This document shows positions 32,103 through 40,070 of a DNA stretch of 49,183 nucleotides, piece after piece. Under the pieces are notes generated by a model. The model searched no databases. It saw only the letters and a program-made list of their open reading frames with translations, and had not been told where the DNA came from. Where the stretch lies: assembly GCA_001918745.1 (NCBI GenBank), contig MNGN01000043.1:1-49183 (forward strand), read 5' to 3'. How positions within the stretch are numbered: position 1 is the stretch's first letter; every line of letters starts with the position of its first letter. A program made the position numbers and the translations under genes. Source of the DNA: Crenarchaeota archaeon 13_1_40CM_3_52_17 (GTDB lineage: Archaea > Thermoproteota > Bathyarchaeia > 40CM-2-53-6).

Positions 32103-32504
32103 TCAGTGGCCCCAGTTAAGGGGGGCTTGCTGCCTTCCTGTTTGTAGGACCCAGTAGTCGTTCAGTTCCTTGCATAGCCCGTTCTTTGCAAAGTGCAGTA
32201 TGATGCAGCCAGCGAGGGTCACGTCTTCCACTTTCTCTCTCATCGTAGTCCAGTACTCAACAGCGACTCTAGCGCCTTCTACGACTGGCTTTCCAAAACG
32301 AACCTCATACACTTGTTCAACATCCAACGCCCCAAGTGTATAGTCCATGATACTCTTCCTGCCAAGGGTTACCGGCCGGAATGGATGAGAGTGATAGACC
32401 GCGTCCTCCGTGAAGAGTGTCGCAATCGCTTTAGCATCCTTCTTCAACCATGCTTTCGTGTAGTTACGAATCCACCTGTTAACAATCAGTCTGGTGGTGG
32501 GCAT
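32103..32504 (-). CDS. NTF2/SnoaL-like fold protein
   Basis: The protein of 133 aa fits the nuclear transport factor 2-like fold: WIRNYTKAWLKKDAKAIATL, FTEDAVYHSHPFRPVTLG, then a conical beta-barrel with VAVEYWTTM and CIILHFAKNGL. Members are isomerases, dehydratases or ligand binders; no catalytic Asp/His pair is clear here. It converges with the GNAT at 31.5 kb. Confidence 0.8.
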   Translation of the reverse strand: MPTTRLIVNRWIRNYTKAWLKKDAKAIATLFTEDAVYHSHPFRPVTLGRKSIMDYTLGALDVEQVYEVRFGKPVVEGARVAVEYWTTMREKVEDVTLAGCIILHFAKNGLCKELNDYWVLQTGRQQAPLNWGH

Positions 32505-32678
32505 CCTCCGATCATCTAAGTCAACTGTTCGCTTTCACTGGAAATAAGGCCTTGTCAGCCCTGATACCCGGTGTACGATGTGTCTTGCACGAACTGTCGT
32601 CAGTTTATTATTCGATACTCCCACCGCCTAATGCTCTGGCCGTTGATCAATCTCACACTTCTCAAGTCTAACGGAGAT

Positions 32679-33644
32679 ATGGCAGCGGAGACTTTGAAGG
32701 GGTTTCCCGGGGAGGTGAGGCAGGGCGAGCTGCTCTGGGTTGATGCTGAGAGCCCGACAGAGCAGGAGTTGGCCGATCTAAAGCAACGGTTTGGGCTCGA
32801 CGATTACGCGGTTGAAGATGTGGTCCATAAGAATCAGAGGCCGAAACTTGAGGAATATGGAAAGAGTGTCTTCGCGGTCATCCACGTCCCTGTTGTAAAG
32901 AGTCGGAAGAGCGAGATAGTCGAACTCTTCGTTTTCTTCCAGAAGAACTGGATCATAACTATTCACTCCGTTGAATCGGAACTGATCCATGCAGTAGACT
33001 CGCGGATAAAGACAAGAGGTCTCTCTCCCCTCGCAACATCTCCCTCGCCTGACCTCTTGTTCTATGTCTTTCTGGATTTTGCGGTTGACGCGTACTATCC
33101 TATCCTTGACGAAGTGGAGAATCGGCTTGAAGAACTCGACAAACAAGCAGCCACGACCTTCAAGACACGGGTAAAGAGGATGGAGAACGTCATCACGATC
33201 ATAACAACTATTGAAGCCGTACGAAAACGATTGATGACGCTAAGACACTCTCTCACCCCGACGAGAGATATGCTCGGAATGGTAATGCGTGGAGCAGTGC
33301 CCTTCGTTGCCGACTCAAGTCTCAGAAGCTTCAGAGACGTCTATGACCACTCCTTCCAGCTATTGGAAACGATCGACAACGATAGAGACAGGACAAGCGA
33401 TGTCCGCGACCTGTACATCAGTCTCCACTCAGCCTCGACAGACAATACTATCAAGATGCTCACCCTTGTCGCAACAATATTTCTCCCACTAACTCTTCTT
33501 GCAGGAATCTACGGAATGAACTTCAGCCCAGGCTTCTTCCAGCCTGGGTCCAGCGACCCACTGGGATTCTACGTCCTCATCCTAGCAATGTTCCTCATAT
33601 CGCTGGGATTTGTCTACTACTTCAAGAGAAGCGGCTGGATCTAA
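32679..33644 (+). CDS. corA: CorA-family magnesium/divalent cation transporter
   Basis: The cytoplasmic N-domain begins MAAETLKGFPGEVRQGELLW and continues VDAESPTEQELADL. The long stalk helix carries VDAYYPILDEVENRLEELDK. The C-terminus has the pore motif GIYGMNF (GMN) between two transmembrane helices and ends in a basic tail. CorA pentamers import Mg2+ or other divalents. In-frame upstream ATGs at 32,571 and 32,631 would add 36 or 16 weakly conserved residues. ATG 32679 fits the family start best, though its GGAG lies very close. Confidence 0.9.
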   Translation: MAAETLKGFPGEVRQGELLWVDAESPTEQELADLKQRFGLDDYAVEDVVHKNQRPKLEEYGKSVFAVIHVPVVKSRKSEIVELFVFFQKNWIITIHSVESELIHAVDSRIKTRGLSPLATSPSPDLLFYVFLDFAVDAYYPILDEVENRLEELDKQAATTFKTRVKRMENVITIITTIEAVRKRLMTLRHSLTPTRDMLGMVMRGAVPFVADSSLRSFRDVYDHSFQLLETIDNDRDRTSDVRDLYISLHSASTDNTIKMLTLVATIFLPLTLLAGIYGMNFSPGFFQPGSSDPLGFYVLILAMFLISLGFVYYFKRSGWI

Positions 33645-33685
33645 GATCGTTCGCAACGAACTACTGTGGCCTACTGAATATTCCA

Positions 33686-34138
33686 TCACAGTCTTTGGTG
33701 TCGAGACCGTGGGGCCGGCTTGGTACCTCCACGTGCAGCCACATGTTGCCCAAGGTTCCGTTTGATCTTTGCGATGGGATCGGCCCCGTGGATCCACGCC
33801 GCCTTTACCAACTCTTTGAGACCTGAGTTTCTCGTTTCCTCTAGGGTTTTGATCTTGACATGACGTGCTCGTTTGCCGCTGCCTTGAAGCAGGTGACGTT
33901 GGTCGTCGAGTTGCGCCCCGAACAAGAATCCAAGCGTGACATACTTCTCCAGCGGCGAGATGTAGCAGACACGCTTGAGTGGCGAATCGTCAAGTGAGTA
34001 GTTGATGGCGTCATAGTATAGGAACTCGTGCGCTCTAGGCATAGTGTGTCTTGCCATCTTGCGTAGCTCCACGCTGATCCGCCGTATTTCCTCGGGATAG
34101 TTCGACAGAAACTCTTCTACAACATCGGCCAAAGACAA
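33686..34138 (-). CDS. DUF1801 (YdhG-like) protein
   Basis: The 150-aa protein opens with a helix FLSNYPEEIRRISVELRKMA, then PRAHEFLYYDAINYSLDDSP and LEKYVTLGFLFGAQLDD, a typical DUF1801 iron-chaperone-like/YdhG fold. The C-terminal 30 residues are basic (KIKRNLGQHVAARGGTKPAP). The exact function is unknown. It converges with corA. Confidence 0.82.
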   Translation of the reverse strand: MSLADVVEEFLSNYPEEIRRISVELRKMARHTMPRAHEFLYYDAINYSLDDSPLKRVCYISPLEKYVTLGFLFGAQLDDQRHLLQGSGKRARHVKIKTLEETRNSGLKELVKAAWIHGADPIAKIKRNLGQHVAARGGTKPAPRSRHQRL

Positions 34139-34201
34139 TCAACCCCTACCTGCCGATGTATGGAAATCGATGTGGCTTGTGATGGATCGAGATCTGGAGA
34201 T

Positions 34202-35110
34202 TCAGATTCCTTTCCAGCAAGCTTTCTTGTTCTTGTCATACCAAGAGTTCACGTACTCGCCGCCGGTTATTCGGTTACAGACGAATTTCGCGTCACAATA
34301 GTCGCAGAGCTCAAGGGTTCCTATGACCCATCCTGTTCCTGGATTCATGTCAGTCTTCAGCTCCACCATCTCCTCCGACAATCCTTGCGTCAGAGTATCC
34401 AGGGCATGGTTGGTGCACTGGTTACAGCCTTTGCTACAAGGATATGGCTCAACCGTGTAGAATGGACCGTTGGACCCGTTCGCGGTGTTGTGATAATCGC
34501 AGAAGACAGCGCATGAAGCCTCAGCAGGTGAGAAGGACACTGTGACTCCTGGTGGCAGGAATATGTTGTATGCTCCTTTTGTCCCCAGGTTGGGAATGCT
34601 GCCTGATGCGATCCAGCTGGCAAGTGTCTGCCTGATTTGGCCGTCGGTTATTTTCGTGGCCGGAGCTGTCTTGATTGTGACGGGATGGTTAAGCTTCCCG
34701 ATTCCAACATCGTATTGGGAAAGCCCTACAGAGTATGTCTTGTCCGACTCTATGTCTATGACAGCTCTCTCAATATCACGCACCCAGGTCGAAGCGGCAG
34801 AGCCCGCGAAGTACGAGCCCCAGAATATGTTCTGCCAGGTGTAACCGTTCCTCCATAGTGGACCGCCACCATATTTCACATTGGCAGACCTAGGGCGCAG
34901 CTCGTTGCGATGGCGGCATGGGTTGGCGTAGTGCCAGATTCCCGATTCGTGTCCAGCAGCCGCCCTAACGCCGATGTGTTCGAACCCAGAGATCGAGTTA
35001 CCACATACGATGCAAGATACAATATTGCTGCACGACTCACATCTATCCTTCAGACTCGTGTTCGAAAAACCGCTGAAGAGATCTGAATCCTTTCCTTGGA
35101 CCCTTGACAT
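34202..35110 (-). CDS. Secreted-protease-like hypothetical protein with a degenerate HExxE site
   Basis: The protein (302 aa) resembles a family of extracellular, Cys-rich hydrolase-like proteins: GGGPLWRNGY...FWGSYF, GLSQYDVGIGK, IFLPPGVTVSF, CAVFCDYHNT, a Cys-rich loop and ELCDYC. Relatives usually have LTxxxSHExAEAxTDP, a zinc-binding helix. Here residues 237-254 read DTLTQGLSEEMVELKTD, with the metal His replaced by Glu246. No signal peptide is visible; the N-terminus has CESCSNIVSCIVC, a possible zinc knuckle. It may be a non-catalytic, intracellular derivative. Confidence 0.6.
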   Translation of the reverse strand: MSRVQGKDSDLFSGFSNTSLKDRCESCSNIVSCIVCGNSISGFEHIGVRAAAGHESGIWHYANPCRHRNELRPRSANVKYGGGPLWRNGYTWQNIFWGSYFAGSAASTWVRDIERAVIDIESDKTYSVGLSQYDVGIGKLNHPVTIKTAPATKITDGQIRQTLASWIASGSIPNLGTKGAYNIFLPPGVTVSFSPAEASCAVFCDYHNTANGSNGPFYTVEPYPCSKGCNQCTNHALDTLTQGLSEEMVELKTDMNPGTGWVIGTLELCDYCDAKFVCNRITGGEYVNSWYDKNKKACWKGI

Positions 35111-35199
35111 ATGACGTTCCGCACCTTCTTCGCCAATCCCAATCTAAATGGTGATGTTCCTCAGTATCCATCTCTATGGTATAGCGCGACCTTCCTGTG

Positions 35200-35508
35200 T
35201 CAGCCTTTCCAGATGCCTAAGGCGAGGCCCACTAGAAAGGCAGCGGAAGTAACTGGAAGTATGTTTGCGAATGTCGAGGCCCGGCTGGCCACTTCTGGTG
35301 CTTGCGAAAAGACCCTGTAGATAGTTGCCCTCGAAGACTCGCTCAGCTGGAGGTTGATGTAACCTGTTGCGACGAGGAGACCGACGAGAGAAACGATAGC
35401 GAGTCCGAGCTTCACCGTCTTCTTGAGCACGAGACCTACGAGGAAACCTATCGCGAGCACGACGAGCGCAGGGACGATCGCTCCCGACCCAACATCGAAT
35501 AAGGCCAC
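35200..35508 (-). CDS. FUN14-like small membrane protein
   Basis: The 102-aa protein has three hydrophobic segments (about 10-28, 33-52, 83-100). It has the FUN14-type GFLVGLVLKKTVKLGLAIVSLVG pattern, a polar loop (INLQLSESSRATIYRVF) and a C-terminal helix ending in a short basic tail. Archaeal FUN14-like proteins have no assigned function. It lies 43 bases after nadA on the same strand and may be cotranscribed with tatA-nadA. Confidence 0.7.
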   Translation of the reverse strand: MALFDVGSGAIVPALVVLAIGFLVGLVLKKTVKLGLAIVSLVGLLVATGYINLQLSESSRATIYRVFSQAPEVASRASTFANILPVTSAAFLVGLALGIWKG

Positions 35509-35551
35509 CAGGAACCCTGCCCCTACAATTAGCGGATAAGGACCTCTTAAC

Positions 35552-36517
35552 CTAAGCTAGTTGAAGCATGCGTTCGATGGCAAGGCGCGCCCTTCGAGCC
35601 GTTTCATCTGGAACTCTGATCTCGTGGACCATGTTTCTCAGGGAGTTAGCGACCTTCTCCAGGGTTATAGTTTTCATGTATTGGCAAACAGCATCCTCCT
35701 TGACCGGTAAGAAAGTCTTGTCAGGGTTCTCCTTCCTCATCCGATGAAGAATACCCGTCTCAGTTGCTACCAAGAACTTGTCAGCACTCGACTCTCTGGC
35801 ACGACGAACCATACCCTCCGTTGAGGCAACATGCGTCATCGGCAAATTGAAATCACCCTTCTCAGCAAAATACAGAAACTGCGTAACGCAACCACACTCG
35901 GGGTGGATTAAGAATTCCGCATCAGAATTCTCAGCAAGCTTCCGATTCACAACATCCGGCGTTATCCCCGCATGAACGTGGCATTCCCCGGGCCAGATCT
36001 CCATCTCCCGTCCCGTCCTCTCCTTCACAAACGCACCCAAGAAAAGATCAGGAAGAAACAAGATCTCTCGATCCCGAGGAATACTATTCACAACCTTCAC
36101 CGCGTTACCGGAAGTGCAGACATAATCGCTCTCAGCCTTAACCTCAGCAGTCGTGTTAATGTACGAAACAACAACGGCGTTCGGATGTTCGCTCTTCCAA
36201 TTGCGTAACTTCTCCCCATCAATCGTCGCCGCCAACGAACAGCCAGCACCAAGATCCGGCAACAACACCGTTTTCTTCGGCGAGATTATCGAGGCCGTCT
36301 CTGCCATGAAATGAACCCCGCAAAAGACAATCACGTCCGAAGGAGTTCTAGCTGCAGCCTGCGAGAGGCCTAGCGAATCACCTACAAAATCCGCGATATC
36401 CTGGACCTCTGGAACCTGGTAGTTGTGGGCTAGAATGATCGCGTTTCTCTCCTGCTTCAAACGCAGAATCTCTGCTACCAGTTTCCCGTGTCCGTTGAAC
36501 TGGAGCATCTGAGCCAC
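35552..36517 (-). CDS. nadA: Quinolinate synthase NadA (4Fe-4S)
   Basis: The 321-aa protein has the NadA signatures NAIILAHNYQVPEVQDIADFVGDSLGLSQAA and the cluster Cys in FCGVHFMAETASI. A second conserved Cys is in PDLGAGCSLA, then CHVHAGI, HPECGC (cluster Cys) and a final CQYMKTITLEKV. It condenses iminoaspartate with dihydroxyacetone phosphate to quinolinate. It lies 7 bases after tatA; its partner nadC is 15.5 kb away on the opposite strand, and nadB is not in the window. Confidence 0.95.
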   Translation of the reverse strand: MAQMLQFNGHGKLVAEILRLKQERNAIILAHNYQVPEVQDIADFVGDSLGLSQAAARTPSDVIVFCGVHFMAETASIISPKKTVLLPDLGAGCSLAATIDGEKLRNWKSEHPNAVVVSYINTTAEVKAESDYVCTSGNAVKVVNSIPRDREILFLPDLFLGAFVKERTGREMEIWPGECHVHAGITPDVVNRKLAENSDAEFLIHPECGCVTQFLYFAEKGDFNLPMTHVASTEGMVRRARESSADKFLVATETGILHRMRKENPDKTFLPVKEDAVCQYMKTITLEKVANSLRNMVHEIRVPDETARRARLAIERMLQLA

Positions 36518-36523
36518 AGAAAA

Positions 36524-36751
36524 TCAATCTAGAGATAGGCAAATTCCCGTGTTAAACATTACCCCGAGTAGGAGCCTAAGTAGGAGGGGAGAGCTAGGTG
36601 GCAATTTCTTCTCTCGGCCCTTGCCCGCTCTCTCGAGTTCATGTTTTGCCTGACCCAAAGACTTAGCCAGCTCCGGGATCTTCTGAGGGCCCCACATCAA
36701 CAGGACAAGGATCACCGCCCCAATCATGACGACCTCCCAAGGATCAATCAA
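36524..36751 (-). CDS. tatA: Twin-arginine translocase component TatA/E
   Basis: The 75-aa protein has one N-terminal helix (VVMIGAVILVLLMWGPQKIP) followed by the hallmark GPQKIPELAKSLGQAKHELERA amphipathic helix, typical of TatA. It would form the pore-lining component for folded, twin-arginine exported proteins. The C-terminus is unusual: instead of a charged tail it ends LPPSSPLLLRLLLGVMFNTG, a second hydrophobic stretch. A frame change near the end is possible. It lies 7 bases before nadA. No tatC is in the window. Confidence 0.85.
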   Translation of the reverse strand: MIDPWEVVMIGAVILVLLMWGPQKIPELAKSLGQAKHELERAGKGREKKLPPSSPLLLRLLLGVMFNTGICLSLD

Positions 36752-36778
36752 AGGCCATCAGAGCCGGGGCACATCATC

Positions 36779-36793
36779 AAGCATATTATGCTT
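36779..36793. promoter_or_regulatory. Palindrome AAGCATA-1-TATGCTT upstream of tatA
   Basis: Perfect 7-bp arms lie 28-42 bases before the tatA ATG (36751) on the minus strand. The A/T-rich centre could double as a TATA element, in which case a regulator bound here would block tatA-nadA. The binder is unknown. Confidence 0.4.
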
Positions 36794-37000
36794 CTAGGTC
36801 AATACTCTCGAAAGAGAACGATGTAGTCGAGCTAGTTCGTAGAACCCTACCGATCATAACCCCGAGACGCGGTTCTCGTCCGAGGCTTCTATGGTCACCA
36901 AAATCTACGAGATCTAAAAACAGGACCATGACGATGTCCAAGAAGCATCCTAGCACTGGAGACCCTGTATCTGAGTTGTCCCGTTGAAGCCGGGATGTTT

Positions 37001-37432
37001 CTACATCATTGGAGATTGGAGCCTTGCGATCGCGGAGGAGACCTGGTCAACATACTCTTTCAATCTGGCAAGCATACTGCTTGCGGTAATGACACCGATA
37101 ACCCTCTTGTCCTTCAGGACTAGAACTCTGCGGATCCCTTTCCGCGCCATCAGCTCCGCAATCTGATCTAGCCCCACGTTCGCGTCCACGGATACCAGAT
37201 CGCTCGTCATGATATCACTTAGTTTCATGTGTGAAGGATCCTTTCCCTCAGCCACTATCTTGGAGAGGTAGTCCCACTCGGTCACTATCCCCTCTGGGCT
37301 GCCGGTGGAAGATGCGATTATCGCGAAGCCGTGTCTCTTCGCTTTCATTTGTCGGGCAGCCTCCAGAGCAGTCGTATCCCGCGGTAGAGAGAGAAACTCC
37401 TTCTCAACCACGTCCTTTGCAACCAAGACCAT
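37001..37432 (-). CDS. Tandem CBS-domain protein
   Basis: The 143-aa protein has two CBS domains. The first (about 8-60) has FLSLPRDTTALEAARQMKAK and GIVTEWDYLSKIVAEG; the second (about 68-130) has IMTSDLVSVDANVGLDQIAE and VIGVITASSMLARL. CBS pairs bind adenosine nucleotides such as AMP or ATP and sense energy state. No catalytic domain is present, so it probably regulates a partner. A leaderless promoter lies 23-33 bases upstream. Confidence 0.9.
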   Translation of the reverse strand: MVLVAKDVVEKEFLSLPRDTTALEAARQMKAKRHGFAIIASSTGSPEGIVTEWDYLSKIVAEGKDPSHMKLSDIMTSDLVSVDANVGLDQIAELMARKGIRRVLVLKDKRVIGVITASSMLARLKEYVDQVSSAIARLQSPMM

Positions 37433-37454
37433 AGGTAGGATCTGAGAGAGCTCG

Positions 37455-37465
37455 AATAATTAATA
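37455..37465 (-). promoter_or_regulatory. TATA-like box for the CBS gene
   Basis: The A/T-only stretch AATAATTAATA lies 23-33 bases before ATG 37432, the spacing expected for a leaderless archaeal promoter. Confidence 0.4.
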
Positions 37466-37479
37466 GGGTTCTGTTAACT

Positions 37480-37640
37480 CTTCGTCTGATGAGTTAGCTT
37501 CGGGGCATCGACTCGGGGGATTACCGTAGGCGTCGGGTTCCTCTTCATTGCTTCATCTGCTCCGCCTTGCGCCTCAGTTATGGGAGGCCGGGAACGTGCG
37601 AACCTCACCCGTCCCCGCCGGGCCAGGTTAATCCTAGGTA
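37480..37640 (-). mobile_element. Second TnpB-like 3'-terminal remnant
   Basis: The gap 37,433-37,831 holds no intact gene. On the minus strand, from about 37,640 down to 37,480, two frames give GPAGTGEVRTFPAS and TEAQGGADEAMKRNP followed by VIPRVDAPKLTHQTKS and a stop. The same elements occur in the same order at 4,284-4,640 (VEVRPFPAK, EAQGLSSEAMKGNPP, VILRVDES). Nucleotide similarity is also visible by eye over about 110 bases, including GAAGCAATGAAG. One short deletion separates the frames. It is more decayed than the first copy, with no terminal repeat or intact reading frame. Called as a relic of an IS200/IS605-type tnpB end by inference. Confidence 0.45.
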
Positions 37641-37831
37641 TAGGTTAGAGAGGCATCCGACAATAAGTTAACAGAGCTGTTAGTAATAATCGACATTTTT
37701 TTGCATGCAGTTTCCCTGTTGCGGCGGGGCCTATTTTGTAGGATTTGACGATCATCCTCCGCTTTGGCCTCTTTAGGCAAATCCATTCTTGTCATATAGT
37801 CTAGGCCCTCGGAAGGCAGGGAATCGACCTA

Positions 37832-38830
37832 ATGCGCTCGGAGCCAGTCCAAACCCAAATCAATATCACCCAAGAGCGAAGCACATCTAAAGTGACGTGG
37901 GGGGCAAACGGACGAGGATTGGAGGACGAAACGCGCGGTTTCAAGGAAGGCGAACAGATTGCGAAAGTCTCGGTGTGGACCCTGTTGGCCCTTGGCATCC
38001 TTGAGATCGTCTTCAGTCTGATCAGCGGGAGCATCTCCCTCCTTGCAGACGGCATCGACTCCATCTCCGACGCCGTGGTGAGCTTCTTTGTCTGGGCCGG
38101 TCTCCGCATCTCACGCCGTAAGCCCACTCGCAGGTTCCAGTTCGGTTACTATAAAGTCGAAAGCTTCACAGGCCTCATCACCGCGATCGTTCTTGTAGGA
38201 GTTTCAGGCTACATTTTTCTCCGATCCTACAGAGCTCTTCAGAATCCCGTACCGCTTAAGCTCCCGTTTTTGGCTCTGGTTGTCCTTCTAGCCGCAGGCT
38301 TGGGATCCCTATACCGCGCCCTCCAGATGCGCAGGGTAGCCAACAAGTACAACATAACGTCTCTGAAACTTGACGCGAGAAATTCGATAAAAGATGCGTC
38401 CTCATCGTTCGTAGCCTTCGCCAGCGTCCTCGTCGCGTCCTTTGGAATTCACTTCGCGGACGCAATTGGAGGAATGCTCGTAGCCGTCTACATTCTTACT
38501 GTTGCCTACGTCGCGTTGAGGGAATCCTCTCTGGTCCTCCTCGACGAGTTCCACGAGCCAGAACTCTCTCACGAAATAGAACGTCTGATAAGATCACACG
38601 CCGATGTACGGGGAATAAGAGACCTGAGACTGCGGAGAGCCGGACCATTCATAGTAGGAGCACTCGAAGTAGAGGTCGAAGGGAACATGACGCTGAACGA
38701 AGCTCACGAAGTCGCCACCGAATTGGAGGCCTCAGTCAAGACTAGGATCAGGGGTCTTAGGAGGCTAGTCGTAACGCCCGTCCCAGTAGTCGACCCTCAC
38801 GAACACCCCCACGAACACTACACTACCTAG
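37832..38830 (+). CDS. Cation diffusion facilitator (CDF) metal exporter
   Basis: The 332-aa protein has the CDF pattern: transmembrane helices from about residue 47, the metal-site helix ISLLADGIDSISDAVVSFFVW (D-x3-D), FQFGYYKVESFTGLI, and the second site SFGIHFADAIGGMLVAVYIL (H-x-x-D). A cytoplasmic domain follows with EHPHEHY His-rich tail. It exports Zn, Fe, Co or Mn using protons. A TATA-like CATATAG lies about 37 bases before ATG 37832. The N-terminal 45 residues are soluble and poorly conserved. Confidence 0.9.
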   Translation: MRSEPVQTQINITQERSTSKVTWGANGRGLEDETRGFKEGEQIAKVSVWTLLALGILEIVFSLISGSISLLADGIDSISDAVVSFFVWAGLRISRRKPTRRFQFGYYKVESFTGLITAIVLVGVSGYIFLRSYRALQNPVPLKLPFLALVVLLAAGLGSLYRALQMRRVANKYNITSLKLDARNSIKDASSSFVAFASVLVASFGIHFADAIGGMLVAVYILTVAYVALRESSLVLLDEFHEPELSHEIERLIRSHADVRGIRDLRLRRAGPFIVGALEVEVEGNMTLNEAHEVATELEASVKTRIRGLRRLVVTPVPVVDPHEHPHEHYTT

Positions 38831-38911
38831 GCCTCGCTCCTCGGGGAAAATAGATTTTGCAGCAGCAGCTTACCGAATAATGCGCGTTGATTGACTTGCA
38901 ATTGACAACTT

Positions 38912-39967
38912 TCACAGATGAAGGAAGACCAGGATGAGGATTCTCGCAAGGACGCCGAGGATCGGAGGGATGACGAGGACTGTTGCAAGCCTGCTGACAA
39001 CGCCAAGGTCAAAAGGCCAGGATTGGATCTTCTGTATGTCTTGTTGTACCTGTCGCATCATTGTGAGCTCATCGGCCAGGGCCTGCGTCTGGCTCGATCT
39101 GTCTTCCGGTGGCGTTTTCGAGATTTGCTCCCTCAGTTTCTGGATGATCGTCGTGTATCGTGGCGTTACCCAGCTCAGCTCTTGACGTTTGGCCTCCTGA
39201 AGCCTCTTTCGGATACTGAGCAGAGGTAGGAAGAACAAGGCGATCCCAGCGAGAATTAGCCCAAAGCTGAAGATTACATCCGTAAGCCTGAGAGGAGCAA
39301 AGGTGATGGTTATTCCTCCGGGGATCTCCACATTGAGAGTTACCAGCTCTAGGAGAGTCAGCGTAACCGGGAACACTGCGTAGATACTTGCCAGTCTGAG
39401 CGAGGCGGTTCCGAACGGTTTCAACCCCAGCGTTCTGTCTTCGGTGAAGGGTTTGAGCCTCAGTGGTAGTTTACCCGCCTGGTGAATCGCGTACATTGAG
39501 TAGCCGTAGACCCACAGAAAGGAGGCTAGAATCAGAAAGAAGTATGCGATGACTGCAATGTGCTCGGAGAAGACTGTCGTGGGACTTGGGAAGCCGAAGA
39601 GAAGAGTGATAGCGACTAGGAGTATCACCCAAACTGCAAGGATGTTCGCCGCCCGGAACGGTATTCTAAGGCTATCGACGGGCACGTCTGGACTCATTCG
39701 TTTGACATAATCGCTTAGCTGTTCCATTCTACTCGAGATGAAACGGATAGCGTAGACGAAGTAGACAATGAAAATCGACAGGACTACGGCGGTGTCCAGC
39801 AAGTAGCCGCCAGGTCCACCGGGGGGAACGACGAGATAGTCGAGTGTGGCGAGTAGCCTAGTGGGAGCGAACCCAATGATTATGGCCCAGAGCCAGAAGG
39901 GAAGTCTCAACCGTGAAGCGTGACGAACCAATGATGGCCAAGACATGACTGTGGAGCGGCGGTGCAA
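38912..39967 (-). CDS. Polytopic membrane protein of unknown function
   Basis: The 351-aa protein has about seven to eight hydrophobic segments: FWLWAIIIGFAPTRLLATL, AVVLSIFIVYFVYAIRFI, ILAVWVILLVAITLLFGF, IAVIAYFFLILASFLWVYGY, IYAVFPVTLTLLELVTL, VIFSFGLILAGIALFFL and a final C-terminal helix. A coiled/helical cytoplasmic stretch (RKRLQEAKRQELSWVTPRYT, then SQTQALADELTMMRQVQQDI) lies between the last two. I do not recognise a named family. It is transcribed towards the CDF gene. Confidence 0.7.
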   Translation of the reverse strand: MHRRSTVMSWPSLVRHASRLRLPFWLWAIIIGFAPTRLLATLDYLVVPPGGPGGYLLDTAVVLSIFIVYFVYAIRFISSRMEQLSDYVKRMSPDVPVDSLRIPFRAANILAVWVILLVAITLLFGFPSPTTVFSEHIAVIAYFFLILASFLWVYGYSMYAIHQAGKLPLRLKPFTEDRTLGLKPFGTASLRLASIYAVFPVTLTLLELVTLNVEIPGGITITFAPLRLTDVIFSFGLILAGIALFFLPLLSIRKRLQEAKRQELSWVTPRYTTIIQKLREQISKTPPEDRSSQTQALADELTMMRQVQQDIQKIQSWPFDLGVVSRLATVLVIPPILGVLARILILVFLHL

Positions 39968-40070
39968 AGGAAGGTCCTATCATCCCACCATTTGAAACGT
40001 TCCTTATAGAACCGGTGCTGCCATCACCTTCTCACTCATATGACGGAAGCACAAGCTGTGTTGAGAAGAA

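Noticed and set aside
36928..36987. Short frame MTMSKKHPSTGDPVSELSR upstream of the CBS end
   Set aside because: Only 19 residues, no good ribosome-binding site, and no neighbouring context; could be chance.
37693..37699. T7 run after the TnpB-like remnant as a terminator of a guide RNA
   Set aside because: The remnant reads on the minus strand whereas the T-run is on the plus strand, so orientation does not fit.
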